NCBI GenBank assembly: GCA_911728455.2
Contig: CAJVRT020000006.1
Span: 62,001 to 126,000 of the forward strand
Direction of reading: 5' to 3'
DNA from: Marthasterias glacialis
Lineage: Eukaryota; Echinodermata; Asteroidea; Forcipulatida; Asteriidae
Length of the DNA: 64,000 bases
In this document: positions 1 through 13,308 of the stretch, piece by piece
How positions within the stretch are numbered: the first letter of the stretch is position 1
Layout: each line of letters opens with the position of its first letter
Notes under the pieces: generated by a model
What the model was told of the DNA's origin: nothing
What the model saw: only the letters and a program-made list of their open reading frames with translations
Databases searched by the model: none
Program-made: the position numbers and the translations under genes

Positions 1-13
1 CCGTTACCCCCCC
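1..13 (+). repeat. Partial monomer at left window edge
   Basis: The first 13 bases are the last part of a monomer (CCGTTA plus C7, positions 175-187), directly followed by the first complete monomer at base 14. The array therefore continues to the left of the window. Confidence 0.95.
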
Positions 14-948
14 TTGAGAGATTTTCAATTTTGGACCAAAATTTCAAAGTCGTTTTTGCTCTACCAACTCAAGAGGGAACCTCCCCCGACCCCAGCCCTA
101 CACTTTGCAGGTCCGGATCTGCCTTAGTTTGGAAAATATCCACGATTTTAGTGCCCTTCTTTTTGGGCAAAAAAACCGAAAAAGTCACCGTTACCCCCCC
201 TTGAGAGATTTTCAATTTTGGACCAAAATTTCAAAGTCGTTTTTGCTCTACCAACTCAAGAGGGAACCTCCCCCGACCCCAGCCCTACACTTTGCAGGTC
301 CGGATCTGCCTTAGTTTGGAAAATATCCACGATTTTAGGGCCCTTCTTTTTGGGCCAAAAAACCGAAAAAGTCACCGTTACCCCCCCTTGAGAGATTTTC
401 AATTTTGGACCAAAATTTCAAAGTCGTTTTTGCTCTACCAACTCAAGAGGGAACCTCCCCCGTCCCCAGCCCTACACTTTGCAGGTCCGGATCTGCCTTA
501 GTTTGGAAAATATCCACGATTTTAGGGCCCTTCTTTTTGGGCCAAAAAACCGAAAAAGTCACCGTTACCCCCCCTTGAGAGATTTTCAATTTTGGACCAA
601 AATTTCAAAGTCGTTTTTGCTCTACCAACTCAAGAGGGAACCTCCCCCGACCCCAGCCCTACACTTTGCAGGTCCGGATCTGCCTTAGTTTGGAAAATAT
701 CCACGATTTTAGGGCCCTTCTTTTTGGGCCAAAAAACCGAAAAAGTCACCGTTACCCCCCCTTGAGAGATTTTCAATTTTGGACCAAAATTTCAAAGTCG
801 TTTTTGCTCTACCAACTCAAGAGAGAACCTCCCCCGACCCCAGCCCTACACTTTGCAGGTCCGGATCTGCCTTAGTTTGGAAAATATCCACGATTTTAGG
901 GCCCTTCTTTTTGGGCCCAAAAACCGAAAAAGTCACCGTTACCCCCCC
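14..948 (+). repeat. Left-end monomers rich in the C157A variant
   Basis: The first four complete monomers (14, 201, 388, 575) all carry C157A, giving GGGCCAAAAAA in place of GGGCCCAAAAA. The first also has G139T at 152 and C156A at 169. Those two positions face each other in the stem-loop, so a G-C pair becomes T-A. The monomer at 762 returns to GGGCCC and carries G63A. It ends in C8, giving 188 bp. Confidence 0.85.
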
Positions 949-2811
949 CTTGAGAGATTTTCAATTTTGGACCAAAATTTCAAAGTCGTTTTTGCTCTAC
1001 CAACTCAAGAGGGAACCTCCCCCGACCCCAGCCCTACACTTTGCAGGTCCGGATCTGCCTTAGTTTGGAAAATATCCACGATTTTAGGGCCCTTCTTTTT
1101 GGGCCCAAAAACCGAAAAAGTCACCGTTACCCCCCCTTGAGAGATTTTCAATTTTGGACCAAAATTTCAAAGTCGTTTTTGCTCTACCAACTCAAGAGGG
1201 AACCTCCCCCGACCCCAGCCCTACACTTTGCAGGTCCGGATCTGCCTTAGTTTGGAAAATATCCACGATTTTAGGGCCCTTCTTTTTGGGCCCAAAAACC
1301 GAAAAAGTCACCGTTACCCCCCCTTGAGAGATTTTCAATTTTGGACCAAAATTTCAAAGTCGTTTTTGCTCTACCAACTCAAGAGGGAACCTACCCCGAC
1401 CCCAGCCCTACACTTTGCAGGTCCGGATCTGCCTTAGTTTGGAAAATATCCACGATTTTAGGGCCCTTCTTTTTGGGCCCAAAAACCGAAAAAGTCACCG
1501 TTACCCCCCCTTGAGAGATTTTCAATTTTGGACCAAAATTTCAAAGTCGTTTTTGCTCTACCAACTCAAGAGGGAACCTCCCCCGACCCCAGCCCTACAC
1601 TTTGCAGGTCCGGATCTGCCTTAGTTTGGAAAATATCCACGATTTTAGGGCCCTTCTTTTTGGGCCCAAAAACCGAAAAAGTCACCGTTACCACCCCTTG
1701 AGAGATTTTCAATTTTGGACCAAAATTTCAAAGTCGTTTTTGCTCTACCAACTCAAGAGGGAACCTCCCCCGACCCCAGCCCTACACTTTGCAGGTCCGG
1801 ATCTGCCTTAGTTTGGAAAATATCCACGATTTTAGGGCCCTTCTTTTTGGTCCAAAAAACCGAAAAAGTCACCGTTACCCCCCCTTGAGAGATTTTCAAT
1901 TTTGGACCAAAATTTCAAAGTCGTTTTTGCTCTACCAACTCAGGAGGGAACCTCCCCCGACCCCAGCCCTACACTTTGCAGGTCCGGATCTGCCTTAGTT
2001 TGGAAAATATCCACGATTTTAGGGCCCTTCTTTTTGGGCCAAAAAACCGAAAAAGTCACCGTTACCCCCCCTTGAGAGATTTTCAATTTTGGACCAAAAT
2101 TTCAAAGTCGTTTTTGCTCTACCAACTCAAGAGGGAACCTCCCCCGACCCCAGCCCTACACTTTGCAGGTCCGGATCTGCCTTAGTTTGGAAAATATCCA
2201 CGATTTTAGGGCCCTTCTTTTTGGGCCAAAAAACCGAAAAAGTCACCGTTACCCCCCCTTGAGAGATTTTCAATTTTGGACCAAAATTTCAAAGTCGTTT
2301 TTGCTCTACCAACTCAAGAGGGAACCTCCCCCGACCCCAGCCCTACACTTTGCAGGTCCGGATCTGCCTTAGTTTGGAAAATATCCACGATTTTAGGGCC
2401 CTTCTTTTTGGGCCCAAAAACCGAAAAAGTCACCGTTACCCCCCCTTGAGAGATTTTCAATTTTGGACCAAAATTTCAAAGTCGTTTTTGCTCTACCAAC
2501 TCAAGAGGGAACCTCCCCCGACCCCAGCCCTACACTTTGCAGGTCCGGATCTGCCTTAGTTTGGAAAATATCCACGATTTTAGGGCCCTTCTTTTTGGGC
2601 CCAAAAACCGAAAAGTCACCGTTACCCCCCCTTGAGAGATTTTCAATTTTGGACCAAAATTTCAAAGTCGTTTTTGCTCTACCAACTCAAGAGGGAACCT
2701 CCCCCGACCCCAGCCCTACACTTTGCAGGTCCGGATCTGCCTTAGTTTGGAAAATATCCACGATTTTAGGGCCCTTCTTTTTGGGCCCAAAAACCGAAAA
2801 AGTCACCGTTA

Positions 2812-2831
2812 CCCCCCCCCCCCCCCCCCCC
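2812..2831 (+). repeat. Expanded C tract, C20
   Basis: Twenty consecutive C replace the usual seven, making a 200-bp monomer. This is the longest tract in the window. It is one of three very long tracts within 1.2 kb (with 3386-3403 and 3958-3976). Confidence 0.85.
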
Positions 2832-3385
2832 TTGAGAGATTTTCAATTTTGGACCAAAATTTCAAAGTCGTTTTTGCTCTACCAATTCAAGAGGGAACCT
2901 CCCCCGACCCCAGCCCTACACTTTGCAGGTCCGGATCTGCCTTAGTTTGGAAAATATCCACGATTTTAGGGCCCTTCTTTTTGGGCCCAAAAACCGAAAA
3001 AGTCACCGTTACCCCCCCTTGAGAGATTTTCAATTTTGGACCAAAATTTCAAAGTCGTTTTTGCTCTACCAACTCAAGAGGGAACCTCCCCCGACCCCAG
3101 CCCTACACTTTGCAGGTCCGGATCTGCCTTAGTTTGGAAAATATCCACGATTTTAGGGCCCTTCTTTTTGGGCCCAAAAACCGAAAAAGTCACCGTTACC
3201 CCCCCTTGAGAGATTTTCAATTTTGGACCAAAATTTCAAAGTCGTTTTTGCTCTACCAACTCAAGAGGGAACCTCCCCCGACCCCAGCCCAACACTTTGC
3301 AGGTCCGGATCTGCCTTAGTTTGGAAAATATCCACGATTTTAGGGCCCTTCTTTTTGGGCCCAAAAACCGAAAAAGTCACCGTTA

Positions 3386-3403
3386 CCCCCCCCCCCCCCC
3401 CCC
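3386..3403 (+). repeat. Expanded C tract, C18
   Basis: Eighteen consecutive C, adding 11 bp to its monomer. The same monomer carries T86A at 3291, a variant otherwise found only at 35-40 kb. Confidence 0.85.
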
Positions 3404-3957
3404 TTGAGAGATTTTCAATTTTGGACCAAAATTTCAAAGTCGTTTTTGCTCTACCAACTCAAGAGGGAACCTCCCCCGACCCCAGCCCTACACTTTGCAG
3501 GTCCGGATCTGCCTTAGTTTGGAAAATATCCACGATTTTAGGGCCCTTCTTTTTGGGCCCAAAAACCGCAAAAGTCACCGTTACCCCCCCTTGAGAGATT
3601 TTCAATTTTGGACCAAAATTTCAAAGTCGTTTTTGCTCTACCAACTCAAGAGGGAACCTCCCCCGACCCCAGCCCTACACTTTGCAGGTCCGGATCTGCC
3701 TTAGTTTGGAAAATATCCACGATTTTAGGGCCCTTCTTTTTGGGCCAAAAAACCGAAAAAGTCACCGTTACCCCCCCTTGAGAGATTTTCAATTTTGGAC
3801 CAAAATTTCAAAGTCGTTTTTGCTCTACCAACTCAAGAGGGAACCTCCCCCGACCCCAGCCCTACACTTTGCAGGTCCGGATCTGCCTTAGTTTGGAAAA
3901 TATCCACGATTTTAGGGCCCTTCTTTTTGGGCCCAAAAACCGAAAAAGTCACCGTTA

Positions 3958-3976
3958 CCCCCCCCCCCCCCCCCCC
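3958..3976 (+). repeat. Expanded C tract, C19
   Basis: Nineteen consecutive C, adding 12 bp. It lies three monomers after the C18 tract, which in turn lies three monomers after the C20 tract. The regular spacing suggests copying of one expanded ancestor rather than three independent expansions. Confidence 0.85.
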
Positions 3977-5278
3977 TTGAGAGATTTTCAATTTTGGACC
4001 AAAATTTCAAAGTCGTTTTTGCTCTACCAACTCAAGGGGGAACCTCCCCCGACCCCAGCCCTACACTTTGCAGGTCCGGATCTGCCTTAGTTTGGAAAAT
4101 ATCCACGATTTTAGGGCCCTTCTTTTTGGGCCCAAAAACCGAAAAAGTCACCGTTACCCCCCCTTGAGAGATTTTCAATTTTGGACCAAAATTTCAAAGT
4201 CGTTTTTGCTCTACCAACTCAAGAGGGAACCTACCCCGACCCCAGCCCTACACTTTGCAGGTCCGGATCTGCCTTAGTTTGGAAAATATCCACGATTTTA
4301 GGGCCCTTCTTTTTGGGCCCAAAAACCGAAAAAGTCACCGTTACCCCCCCTTGAGAGATTTTCAATTTTGGACCAAAATTTCAAAGTCGTTTTTGCTCTA
4401 CCAACTCAAGAGGGAACCTCCCCCGACCCCAGCCCTACACTTTGCAGGTCCGGATCTGCCTTAGTTTGGAAAATATCCACGATTTTAGGGCCCTTCTTTT
4501 TGGGCCCAAAAACCGAAAAAGTCACCGTTACCCCCCCTTGAGAGATTTTCAATTTTGGACCAAAATTTCAAAGTCGTTTTTGCTCTACCAACTCAAGAGG
4601 GAACCTCCCCCGACCCCAGCCCTACACTTTGCAGGTCCGGATCTGCCTTAGTTTGGAAAATATCCACGATTTTAGGGCCCTTCTTTTTGGGCCAAAAAAC
4701 CGAAAAAGTCACCGTTACCCCCCCTTGAGAGATTTTCAATTTTGGACCAAAATTTCAAAGTCGTTTTTGCTCTACCAACTCAGGAGGGAACCTCCCCCGA
4801 CCCCAGCCCTACACTTTGCAGGTCCGGATCTGCCTTAGTTTGGAAAATATCCACGATTTTAGGGCCCTTCTTTTTGGGCCCAAAAACCGAAAAAGTCACC
4901 GTTACCCCCCCTTGAGAGATTTTCAATTTTGGACCAAAATTTCAAAGTCGTTTTTGCTCTACCAACTCAAGAGGGAACCTCCCCCGACCCCAGCCCTACA
5001 CTTTGCAGGTCCGGATCTGCCTTAGTTTGGAAAATATCCACGATTTTAGGGCCCTTCTTTTTGGGCCAAAAAACCGAAAAAGTCACCGTTACCCCCCCTT
5101 GAGAGATTTTCAATTTTGGACCAAAATTTCAAAGTCGTTTTTGCTCTACCAACTCAAGAGGGAACCTCCCCCGACCCCAGCCCTACACTTTGCAGGTCCG
5201 GATCTGCCTTAGTTTGGAAAATATCCACGATTTTAGGGCCCTTCTTTTTGGGCCCAAAAACCGAAAAAGTCACCGTTA

Positions 5279-5290
5279 CCCCCCCCCCCC
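5279..5290 (+). repeat. Expanded C tract, C12
   Basis: Twelve consecutive C, adding 5 bp. The next monomer has a single change in the first dyad (GGACAAAAA). Confidence 0.85.
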
Positions 5291-5665
5291 TTGAGAGATT
5301 TTCAATTTTGGACAAAAATTTCAAAGTCGTTTTTGCTCTACCAACTCAAGAGGGAACCTCCCCCGACCCCAGCCCTACACTTTGCAGGTCCGGATCTGCC
5401 TTAGTTTGGAAAATATCCACGATTTTAGGGCCCTTCTTTTTGGGCCCAAAAACCGAAAAAGTCACCGTTACCCCCCCTTGAGAGATTTTCAATTTTGGAC
5501 CAAAATTTCAAAGTCGTTTTTGCTCTACCAACTCAAGAGGGAACCTCCCCCGACCCCAGCCCTACACTTTGCAGGTCCGGATCTGCCTTAGTTTGGAAAA
5601 TATCCACGATTTTAGGGCCCTTCTTTTTGGGCCCAAAAACCGAAAAAAGTCACCGTTACCCCCCC

Positions 5666-5841
5666 TTGAGAGATTTTCAATTTTGGACCAAAATTTCAAA
5701 GTCGTTTTTGCTCTACCAACTCAAGAGAGAACCTCCCCCGACCCCAGCCCTACACTTTGCAGGTCCGGATCTGCCTTAGTTTGGAAAATATCCACGATTT
5801 TAGGGCCCTTCTTTTTGGGCCAAAAAACCGAAAAAGTCACC
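5666..5841 (+). repeat. Short 176-bp monomer with 11-bp deletion
   Basis: GTCAC is joined directly to CTTGAG, so 11 bp comprising CGTTA and most of the C tract are missing. The monomer also has C157A, and both it and the next monomer have G63A. The same deletion recurs at 7524-7699. Confidence 0.9.
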
Positions 5842-7523
5842 TTGAGAGATTTTCAATTTTGGACCAAAATTTCAAAGTCGTTTTTGCTCTACCAACTCAA
5901 GAGAGAACCTCCCCCGACCCCAGCCCTACACTTTGCAGGTCCGGATCTGCCTTAGTTTGGAAAATATCCACGATTTTAGGGCCCTTCTTTTTGGGCCCAA
6001 AAACCGAAAAAGTCACCGTTACCCCCCCTTGAGAGATTTTCAATTTTGGACCAAAATTTCAAAGTCGTTTTTGCTCTACCAACTCAAGAGAGAACCTCCC
6101 CCGACCCCAGCCCTACACTTTGCAGGTCCGGATCTGCCTTAGTTTGGAAAATATCCACGATTTTAGGGCCCTTCTTTTTGGGCCCAAAAACCGAAAAAGT
6201 CACCGTTACCCCCCCTTGAGAGATTTTCAATTTTGGACCAAAATTTCAAAGTCGTTTTTGCTCTACCAACTCAAGAGGGAACCTCCCCCGACCCCAGCCC
6301 TACACTTTGCAGGTCCGGATCTGCCTTAGTTTGGAAAATATCCACGATTTTAGGGCCCTTCTTTTTGGGCCCAAAAACCGAAAAAGTCACCGTTACCCCC
6401 CCTTGAGAGATTTTCAATTTTGGACCAAAATTTCAAAGTCGTTTTTGCTCTACCAACTCAAGAGGGAACCTCCCCCGACCCCAGCCCTACACTTTGCAGG
6501 TCCGGATCTGCCTTAGTTTGGAAAATATCCACGATTTTAGGGCCCTTCTTTTTGGGCCCAAAAACCGAAAAAGTCACCGTTACCCCCCCTTGAGAGATTT
6601 TCAATTTTGGACCAAAATTTCAAAGTCGTTTTTGCTCTACCAACTCAAGAGGAAACCTCCCCCGACCCCAGCCCTACACTTTGCAGGTCCGGATCTGCCT
6701 TAGTTTGGAAAATATCCACGATTTTAGGGCCCTTCTTTTTGGGCCCAAAAACCGAAAAAGTCACCGTTACCCCCCCTTGAGAGATTTTCAATTTTGGTCC
6801 AAAATTTCAAAGTCGTTTTTGCTCTACCAACTCAAGAGGGAACCTCCCCCGACCCCAGCCCTACACTTTGCAGGTCCGGATCTGCCTTAGTTTGGAAAAT
6901 ATCCACGATTTTAGGGCCCTTCTTTTTGGGCCCAAAAACCGAAAAAGTCACCGTTACCCCCCCTTGAGAGATTTTCAATTTTGGACCAAAATTTCAAAGT
7001 CGTTTTTGCTCTACCAACTCAAGAGAGAACCTCCCCCGACCCCAGCCCTACACTTTGCAGGTCCGGATCTGCCTTAGTTTGGAAAATATCCACGATTTTA
7101 GGGCCCTTCTTTTTGGGCCCAAAAACCGAAAAAGTCACCGTTACCCCCCTTGAGAGATTTTCAATTTTGGACCAAAATTTCAAAGTCGTTTTTGCTCTAC
7201 CAACTCAAGATGGAACCTCCCCCGACCCCAGCCCTACACTTTGCAGGTCCGGATCTGCCTTAGTTTGGAAAATATCCACGATTTTAGGGCCCTTCTTTTT
7301 GGGCCCAAAAACCGAAAAAGTCACCGTTACCCCCCCTTGAGAGATTTTCAATTTTGGACCAAAATTTCAAAGTCGTTTTTGCTCTACCAACTCAAGAGGG
7401 AACCTCCCCCGACCCCAGCCCTACACTTTGCAGGTCCGGATCTGCCTTAGTTTGGAAAATATCCACGATTTTAGGGCCCTTCTTTTTGGGCCCAAAAACC
7501 GAAAAAGTCACCGTTACCCCCCC

Positions 7524-7699
7524 TTGAGAGATTTTCAATTTTGGACCAAAATTTCAAAGTCGTTTTTGCTCTACCAACTCAAGAGGGAACCTCCCCCGAC
7601 CCCAGCCCTACACTTTGCAGGTCCGGATCTGCCTTAGTTTGGAAAATATCCACGATTTTAGGGCCCTTCTTTTTGGGCCAAAAAACCGAAAAAGTCACC
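7524..7699 (+). repeat. Second 176-bp monomer, same 11-bp deletion
   Basis: The GTCACCTTGAG junction is identical to that at 5841, again with C157A and again followed by a G63A monomer. The offset is 1858 bp, or 10 monomers, which marks a duplicated segment. G63A in the deleted monomer itself is present in the first copy only. Confidence 0.9.
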
Positions 7700-9569
7700 T
7701 TGAGAGATTTTCAATTTTGGACCAAAATTTCAAAGTCGTTTTTGCTCTACCAACTCAAGAGAGAACCTCCCCCGACCCCAGCCCTACACTTTGCAGGTCC
7801 GGATCTGCCTTAGTTTGGAAAATATCCACGATTTTAGGGCCCTTCTTTTTGGGCCCAAAAACCGAAAAAGTCACCGTTACCCCCCCTTGAGAGATTTTCA
7901 ATTTTGGACCAAAATTTCAAAGTCGTTTTTGCTCTACCAACTCAAGAGGGAACCTCCCCCGACCCCAGCCCTACACTTTGCAGGTCCGGATCTGCCTTAG
8001 TTTGGAAAATATCCACGATTTTAGGGCCCTTCTTTTTGGGCCCAAAAACCGAAAAAGTCACCGTTACCCCCCCTTGAGAGATTTTCAATTTTGGACCAAA
8101 ATTTCAAAGTCGTTTTTGCTCTACCAACTCAAGAGGGAACCTCCCCCGACCCCAGCCCTACACTTTGCAGGTCCGGATCTGCCTTAGTTTGGAAAATATC
8201 CACGATTTTAGGGCCCTTCTTTTTGGGCCCAAAAACCGAAAAAGTCACCGTTACCCCCCCTTGAGAGATTTTCAATTTTGGACCAAAATTTCAAAGTCGT
8301 TTTTGCTCTACCAACTCAAGAGGGAACCTCCCCCGACCCCAGCCCTACACTTTGCAGGTCCGGATCTGCCTTAGTTTGGAAAATATCCACGATTTTAGGG
8401 CCCTTCTTTTTGGGCCCAAAAACCGAAAAAGTCACCGTTACCCCCCCTTGAGAGATTTTCAATTTTGGACCAAAATTTCAAAGTCGTTTTTGCTCTACCA
8501 ACTCAAGAGGGAACCTCCCCGGACCCCAGCCCTACACTTTGCAGGTCCGGATCTGCCTTAGTTTGGAAAATATCCACGATTTTAGGGCCCTTCTTTTTGG
8601 GCCCAAAAACCGAAAAAGTCACCGTTACCCCCGCCTTGAGAGATTTTCAATTTTGGACCAAAATTTCAAAGTCGTTTTTGCTCTACCAACTCAAGAGGGA
8701 ACCTCCCCCGACCCCAGCCCTACACTTTGCAGGTCCGGATCTGCCTTAGTTTGGAAAATATCCACGATTTTAGGGCCCTTCTTTTTGGGCCCAAAAACCG
8801 AAAAAGTCACCGTTACCCCCCCTTGAGAGATTTTCAATTTTGGACCAAAATTTCAAAGTCGTTTTTGCTCTACCAACTCAAGATGGAACCTCCCCCGACC
8901 CCAGCCCTACACTTTGCAGGTCCGGATCTGCCTTAGTTTGGAAAATATCCACGATTTTAGGGCCCTTCTTTTTGGGCCCAAAAACCGAAAAAGTCACCGT
9001 TACCCCCCCTTGAGAGATTTTCAATTTTGGACCAAAATTTCAAAGTCGTTTTTGCTCTACCAACTCAAGAGGGAACCTCCCCCGACCCCAGCCCTACACT
9101 TTGCAGGTCCGGATCTGCCTTAGTTTGGAAAATATCCACGATTTTAGGGCCCTTCTTTTTGGGCCCAAAAACCGAAAAAGTCACCGTTACCCCCCCTTGA
9201 GAGATTTTCAATTTTGGACCAAAATTTCAAAGTCGTTTTTGCTCTACCAACTCAAGAGGGAACCTCCCCCGACCCCAGCCCTACACTTTGCAGGTCCGGA
9301 TCTGCCTTAGTTTGGAAAATATCCACGATTTTAGGGCCCTTCTTTTTGGGCCAAAAAAACGAAAAAGTCACCGTTACCCCCCCTTGAGAGATTTTCAATT
9401 TTGGACCAAAATTTCAAAGTCGTTTTTGCTCTACCAACTCAAGAGGGAACCTCCCCCGACCCCAGCCCTACACTTTGCAGGTCCGGATCTGCCTTAGTTT
9501 GGAAAATATCCACGATTTTAGGGCCCTTCTTTTTGGGCCCAAAAACCGAAAAAGTCACCGTTACCCCCC

Positions 9570-12372
9570 TTGAGAGATTTTCAATTTTGGACCAAAATTT
9601 CAAAGTCGTTTTTGCTCTACCAACTCAAGAGGGAACCTCCCCCGACCCCAGCCCTACACTTTGCAGGTCCGGATCTGCCTTAGTTTGGAAAATATCCACG
9701 ATTTTTGGGCCCTTCTTTTTGGGCCCAAAAACCGAAAAAGTCACCGTTACCCCCCCTTGAGAGATTTTCAATTTTGGACCAAAATTTCAAAGTCGTTTTT
9801 GCTCTACCAACTCAAGAGGGAACCTCCCCCGACCCCAGCCCTACACTTTGCAGGTCCGGATCTGCCTTAGTTTGGAAAATATCCACGATTTTAGGGCCCT
9901 TCTTTTTGGGCCCAAAAACCGAAAAAGTCACCGTTACCCCCCCTTGAGAGATTTTCAATTTTGGACCAAAATTTCAAAGTCGTTTTTGCTCTACCAACTC
10001 AAGAGGGAACCTCCCCCGACCCCAGCCCTACACTTTGTAGGTCCGGATCTGCCTTAGTTTGGAAAATATCCACGATTTTAGGGCCCTTCTTTTTGGGCCA
10101 AAAAACCGAAAAAGTCACCGTTACCCCCCCTTGAGAGATTTTCAATTTTGGACCAAAATTTCAAAGTCGTTTTTGCTCTACCAACTCAAGAGGGAACCTC
10201 CCCCGACCCCAGCCCTACACTTTGCAGGTCCGGATCTGCCTTAGTTTGGAAAATATCCACGATTTTAGGGCCCTTCTTTTTGGGCCCAAAAACCGAAAAA
10301 GTCACCGTTACCCCCCCTTGAGAGATTTTCAATTTTGGACCAAAATTTCAAAGTCGTTTTTGCTCTACCAACTCAAGAGGGAACCTCCCCCGACCCCAGC
10401 CCTACACTTTGCAGGTCCGGATCTGCCTTAGTTTGGAAAATATCCACGATTTTAGGGCCCTTCTTTTTGGGCCCAAAAACCGAAAAAGTCACCGTTACCC
10501 CCCCTTGAGAGATTTTCAATTTTGGACCAAAATTTCAAAGTCGTTTTTGCTCTACCAACTCAAGAGGGAACCTCCCCCGACCCCAGCCCTTCACTTTGCA
10601 GGTCCGGATCTGCCTTAGTTTGGAAAATATCCACGATTTTAGGGCCCTTCCTTTTGGGCCCAAAAACCGAAAAAGTCACCGTTACCCCCCCTTGAGAGAT
10701 TTTCAATTTTGGACCAAAATTTCAAAGTCGTTTTTGCTCTACCAACTCAAGAGGGAACCTCCCCCGACCCCAGCCCTACACTTTGCAGGTCCGGATCTGC
10801 CTTAGTTTTGAAAATATCCACGATTTTAGGGCCCTTCTTTTTGGGCCCAAAAACCGAAAAAGTCACCGTTACCCCCCCTTGAGAGATTTTCAATTTTGGA
10901 CCAAAATTTCAAAGTCGTTTTTGCTCTACCAACTCAAGAGGGAACCTCCCCCGACCCCAGCCCTACACTTTGCAGGTCCGGATCTGCCTTAGTTTGGAAA
11001 ATATCCACGATTTTAGGGCCCTTCTTTTTGGGCCCAAAAACCGAAAAAGTCACCGTTACCCCCCCTTGAGAGATTTTCAATTTTGGACCAAAATTTCAAA
11101 GTCGTTTTTGCTCTACCAACTCAAGAGGGAACCTCCCCCGACCCCAGCCCTACACTTTGCAGGTCCGGATCTGCCTTAGTTTGGAAAATATCCACGATTT
11201 TAGGGCCCTTCTTTTTGGGCCAAAAAACCGAAAAAGTCACCGTTACCCCCCTTGAGAGATTTTCATTTTTGGACCAAAATTTCAAAGTCGTTTTTGCTCT
11301 ACCAACTCAAGAGGGAACCTCCCCCGACCCCAGCCCTACACTTTGCAGGTCCGGATCTGCCTTAGTTTGGAAAATATCCACGATTTTAGGGCCCTTCTTT
11401 TTGGGCCCAAAAACCGAAAAAGTCACCGTTACCCCCCCTTGAGAGATTTTCAATTTTGGACCAAAATTTCAAAGTCGTTTTTGCTCTACCAACTCAAGAG
11501 GGAACCTCCCCCGACCCCAGCCCTACACTTTGCAGGTCCGGATCTGCCTTAGTTTGGAAAATATCCACGATTTTTGGGCCCTTCTTTTTGGGCCCAAAAA
11601 CCGAAAAAGTCACCGTTACCCCCCCTTGAGAGATTTTCAATTTTGGACCAAAATTTCAAAGTCGTTTTTGCTCTACCAACTCAAGAGGGAACCTCCCCCG
11701 ACCCCAGCCCTACACTTTGCAGGTCCGGATCTGCCTTAGTTTGGAAAATATCCACGATTTTAGGGCCCTTCTTTTTGGGCCCAAAAACCGAAAAAGTCAC
11801 CGTTACCCCCCCTTGAGAGATTTTCAATTTTGGACCAAAATTTCAAAGTCGTTTTTGCTCTACCAACTCAAGAGGGAACCTCCCCCGACCCCAGCCCTAC
11901 ACTTTGCAGGTCCGGATCTGCCTTAGTTTGGAAAATATCCACGATTTTAGGGCCCTTCTTTTTGGGCCCAAAAACCGAAAAAGTCACCGTTACCCCACTT
12001 GAGAGATTTTCAATTTTGGACCAAAATTTCAAAGTCGTTTTTGCTCTACCAACTCAAGAGGGAACCTCCCCCGACCCCAGCCCTACACTTTGTAGGTCCG
12101 GATCTGCCTTAGTTTGGAAAATATCCACGATTTTAGGGCCCTTCTTTTTGGGCCAAAAAACCGAAAAAGTCACCGTTACCCCCCCTTGAGAGATTTTCAA
12201 TTTTGGACCAAAATTTCAAAGTCGTTTTTGCTCTACCAACTCAAGAGGGAACCTCCCCCGACCCCAGCCCTACACTTTGCAGGTCCGGATCTGCCTTAGT
12301 TTGGAAAATATCCACGATTTTTGGGCCCTTCTTTTTGGGCCCAAAAACCGAAAAAGTCACCGTTACCCCCCC
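9570..12372 (+). repeat. Recurring A137T and C95T marked monomers
   Basis: A137T occurs at 9706, 11575 and 12322; the outer two are 2616 bp (14 monomers) apart. C95T with C157A in the same monomer occurs at 10038/10100 and again at 12093/12155, an offset of 2055 bp (11 monomers). Six-C tracts cluster nearby, ending at 9569 and 11251, and 11998 has a CCCCAC variant. The markers do not all share one offset, so more than one exchange event is needed. Confidence 0.7.
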
Positions 12373-13308
12373 TTGAGAGATTTTCAATTTTGGACCAAAA
12401 TTTCAAAGTCGTTTTTGCTCTACCAACTCAAGAGGGAACCTCCCCCGACCCCAGCCCTACACTTTGCAGGTCCGGATCTGCCTTAGTTTGGAAAATATCC
12501 ACGATTTTAGGGCCCTTCTTTTTGGGCCCAAAAACCGAAAAAGTCACCGTTACCCCCCCTTGAGAGATTTTCAATTTTGGACCAAAATTTCAAAGTCGTT
12601 TTTGCTCTACCAACTCAAGAGGGAACCTCCCCCGACCCCAGCCCTACACTTTGCAGGTCCGGATCTGCCTTAGTTTGGAAAATATCCACGATTTTAGGGC
12701 CCTTCTTTTTGGGCCCAAAAACCGAAAAAGTCACCGTTACCCCCCCTTGAGAGATTTTCAATTTTGGACCAAAATTTCAAAGTCGTTTTTGCTCTACCAA
12801 CTCAAGAGGGAACCTCCCCCGACCCCAGCCCTACACTTTGCAGGTCCGGATCTGCCTTAGTTTGGAAAATATCCACGATTTTAGGGCCCTTCTTTTTGGG
12901 CCAAAAAACCGAAAAAGTCACCGTTACCCCCCCCTTGAGAGATTTTCAATTTTGGACCAAAATTTCAGAGTCGTTTTTGCTCTACCAACTCAAGAGGGAA
13001 CCTCCCCCGACCCCAGCCCTACACTTTGCAGGTCCGGATCTGCCTTAGTTTGGAAAATATCCACGATTTTAGGGCCCTTCTTTTTGGGCCAAAAAACCGA
13101 AAAAGTCACCGTTACCCCCCCTTGAGAGATTTTCAATTTTGGACCAAAATTTCAAAGTCGTTTTTGCTCTACCAACTCAAGAGGGAACCTCCCCCGACCC
13201 CAGCCCTACACTTTGCAGGTCCGGATCTGCCTTAGTTTGGAAAATATCCACGATTTTAGGGCCCTTCTTTTTGGGCCCAAAAACCGAAAAAGTCACCGTT
13301 ACCCCCCC

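Larger units (their letters stand above)
1324..5098 (+). repeat. Segmental duplication, 2840-bp offset (15 monomers)
   Basis: Linked variants recur exactly 2840 bp apart: C70A at 1393 and 4233, C157A at 1854 and 4694, A59G at 1943 and 4783, and C157A at 2228 and 5068. The matching blocks are about 1324-2258 and 4164-5098. Fifteen monomers would be 2805 bp. The additional 35 bp comes from the three expanded C tracts (+13, +11, +12) less a one-base deletion in an A5 run near 2612. The copies have since diverged: the first has a CAC interruption in its C tract near 1693, a G154T at 1851 and C157A at 2041 that the second lacks. Confidence 0.8.
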
